A stretch of DNA of 5,101 nt from Candidatus Aciduliprofundum sp. JdFR-45 (lineage in GTDB: Archaea > Thermoplasmatota > Thermoplasmata > Thermoplasmatales > JdFR-45), in contig MTNG01000002.1 of NCBI GenBank assembly GCA_002011395.1, forward strand, positions 2,150-7,250, given 5' to 3'. The position numbers were made by a program, and so were the translations under genes. The notes below the pieces were generated by a model. It saw only the letters and a program-made list of their open reading frames with translations, was not told where the DNA came from and did no database searches. Of the stretch, positions 4,799 through 5,101 are shown in pieces; within the stretch, counting starts at the first letter, position 1; every line of letters begins with the position of its first letter.

Positions 4799-5101
4799 AG
4801 GTGTTTGTGATAGGTCTGGACTGTGCGGACCCACGCCTCGTGTTTGAAAAGTTTAAGGATGTTACGCCAAACCTACGCCGCCTGTGGGAGAATGGTATCC
4901 ATGGGGAGATGAGGACGATAATACCTCCCATAACCATCCCCGCCTGGATGTGCATGGCCACGGGGAAGGATCCCGGGACGCTTGGTCTCTACGGTTTCAG
5001 GCACAGGAAGGGGAACTCCTACGGCGATATATGGATAGCCAACTCCACGAAGATAAAGGAGCCTACGGTGTGGGACATCGCCGGAAAGCACGGCAGGAGA
5101 A
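4795..5101 (+). CDS. Second AlkP-superfamily phosphohydrolase (COG3379-like), N-terminal part only
   Basis: The first 102 residues are visible; the gene runs off the right edge. Seen: VFVIGLDCADPRL with metal ligand Asp9, TPNLRRLWENGIHGEM (24-39), and IIPPITIPAWMCMATGKDPG (42-61) with candidate nucleophile Thr47. These line up closely with the left-hand AlkP protein (GVDGATFD, then IPPASIPAWQSFMTGKNPG), so the two are paralogues, but this one uses Thr where the other has Ser and has Leu (residue 63) where the other has His in PGKHG. No signal peptide is present, so it is probably cytoplasmic. The ATG overlaps the DHH stop by 4 nt, with GGAGGCG upstream, which marks it as the fourth gene of the RHH-sat operon. 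The remaining metal ligands lie outside the window, so activity and substrate cannot be judged. AlkP relatives include phosphodiesterases, sulfatases and phosphoglycerate mutases. Confidence 0.85.
   Translation, partial: MKVFVIGLDCADPRLVFEKFKDVTPNLRRLWENGIHGEMRTIIPPITIPAWMCMATGKDPGTLGLYGFRHRKGNSYGDIWIANSTKIKEPTVWDIAGKHGRR

Overview
The window looks archaeal, most likely euryarchaeal and perhaps thermophilic. Four gene starts are preceded by GGTGA- or GGAGTGA-type Shine-Dalgarno sequences placed exactly 5 nt before the start codon. AT-rich TATA-like boxes sit near the 5' ends of both transcription units. Ile is often ATA and Arg often AGG. The proteins are typical of archaeal genomes: a stand-alone ATP sulfurylase, AlkP-superfamily COG3379-type phosphohydrolases, a small ribbon-helix-helix protein and a DHH-DHHA1 phosphoesterase. 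The sequence alone does not identify the genus.

Layout: two transcription units diverge from an intergenic region at about 2111-2512. Leftward (minus strand) lies an AlkP-superfamily phosphohydrolase (443-2110). It is followed 26 bp downstream by a HAD-IIA (NagD-like) phosphatase that runs off the left edge (1-416). Rightward (plus strand) lies a tight four-gene operon: a 71-residue ribbon-helix-helix protein (2513-2728), sulfate adenylyltransferase Sat (2739-3875), a DHH-DHHA1 phosphoesterase (3881-4798), and the N-terminus of a second AlkP-superfamily protein (4795 to the right edge). Gaps in this operon are 10 nt, 5 nt and a 4-nt ATGA overlap, and each downstream ribosome-binding site lies in or across the end of the gene before it. 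The four plus-strand genes are therefore probably co-transcribed and translationally coupled.

How the genes may work together (inference): Sat makes adenosine 5'-phosphosulfate (APS) from ATP and sulfate. If an APS kinase and sulfotransferases are encoded elsewhere, the end product 3'-phosphoadenosine 5'-phosphate (pAp) must be removed. The nanoRNase/pAp-phosphatase branch of the DHH-DHHA1 family does this. AlkP-superfamily enzymes include sulfatases and phosphodiesterases, so the two AlkP paralogues could act on sulfo- or phospho-ester products. The RHH protein leads the operon and is the natural candidate for its regulator. Five of the six genes encode, or probably encode, enzymes handling phosphate or sulfate esters, so this may be a small sulfonucleotide or sulfo/phospho-ester island. 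No APS kinase, APS/PAPS reductase or sulfotransferase is visible inside the window.

Base composition is uneven. The right-hand operon, the HAD gene and the last quarter of the left AlkP gene are G+C-rich (about 57-68 % in 60-base samples). Most of the left AlkP gene (about 900-2110) is much poorer (about 33-47 %).
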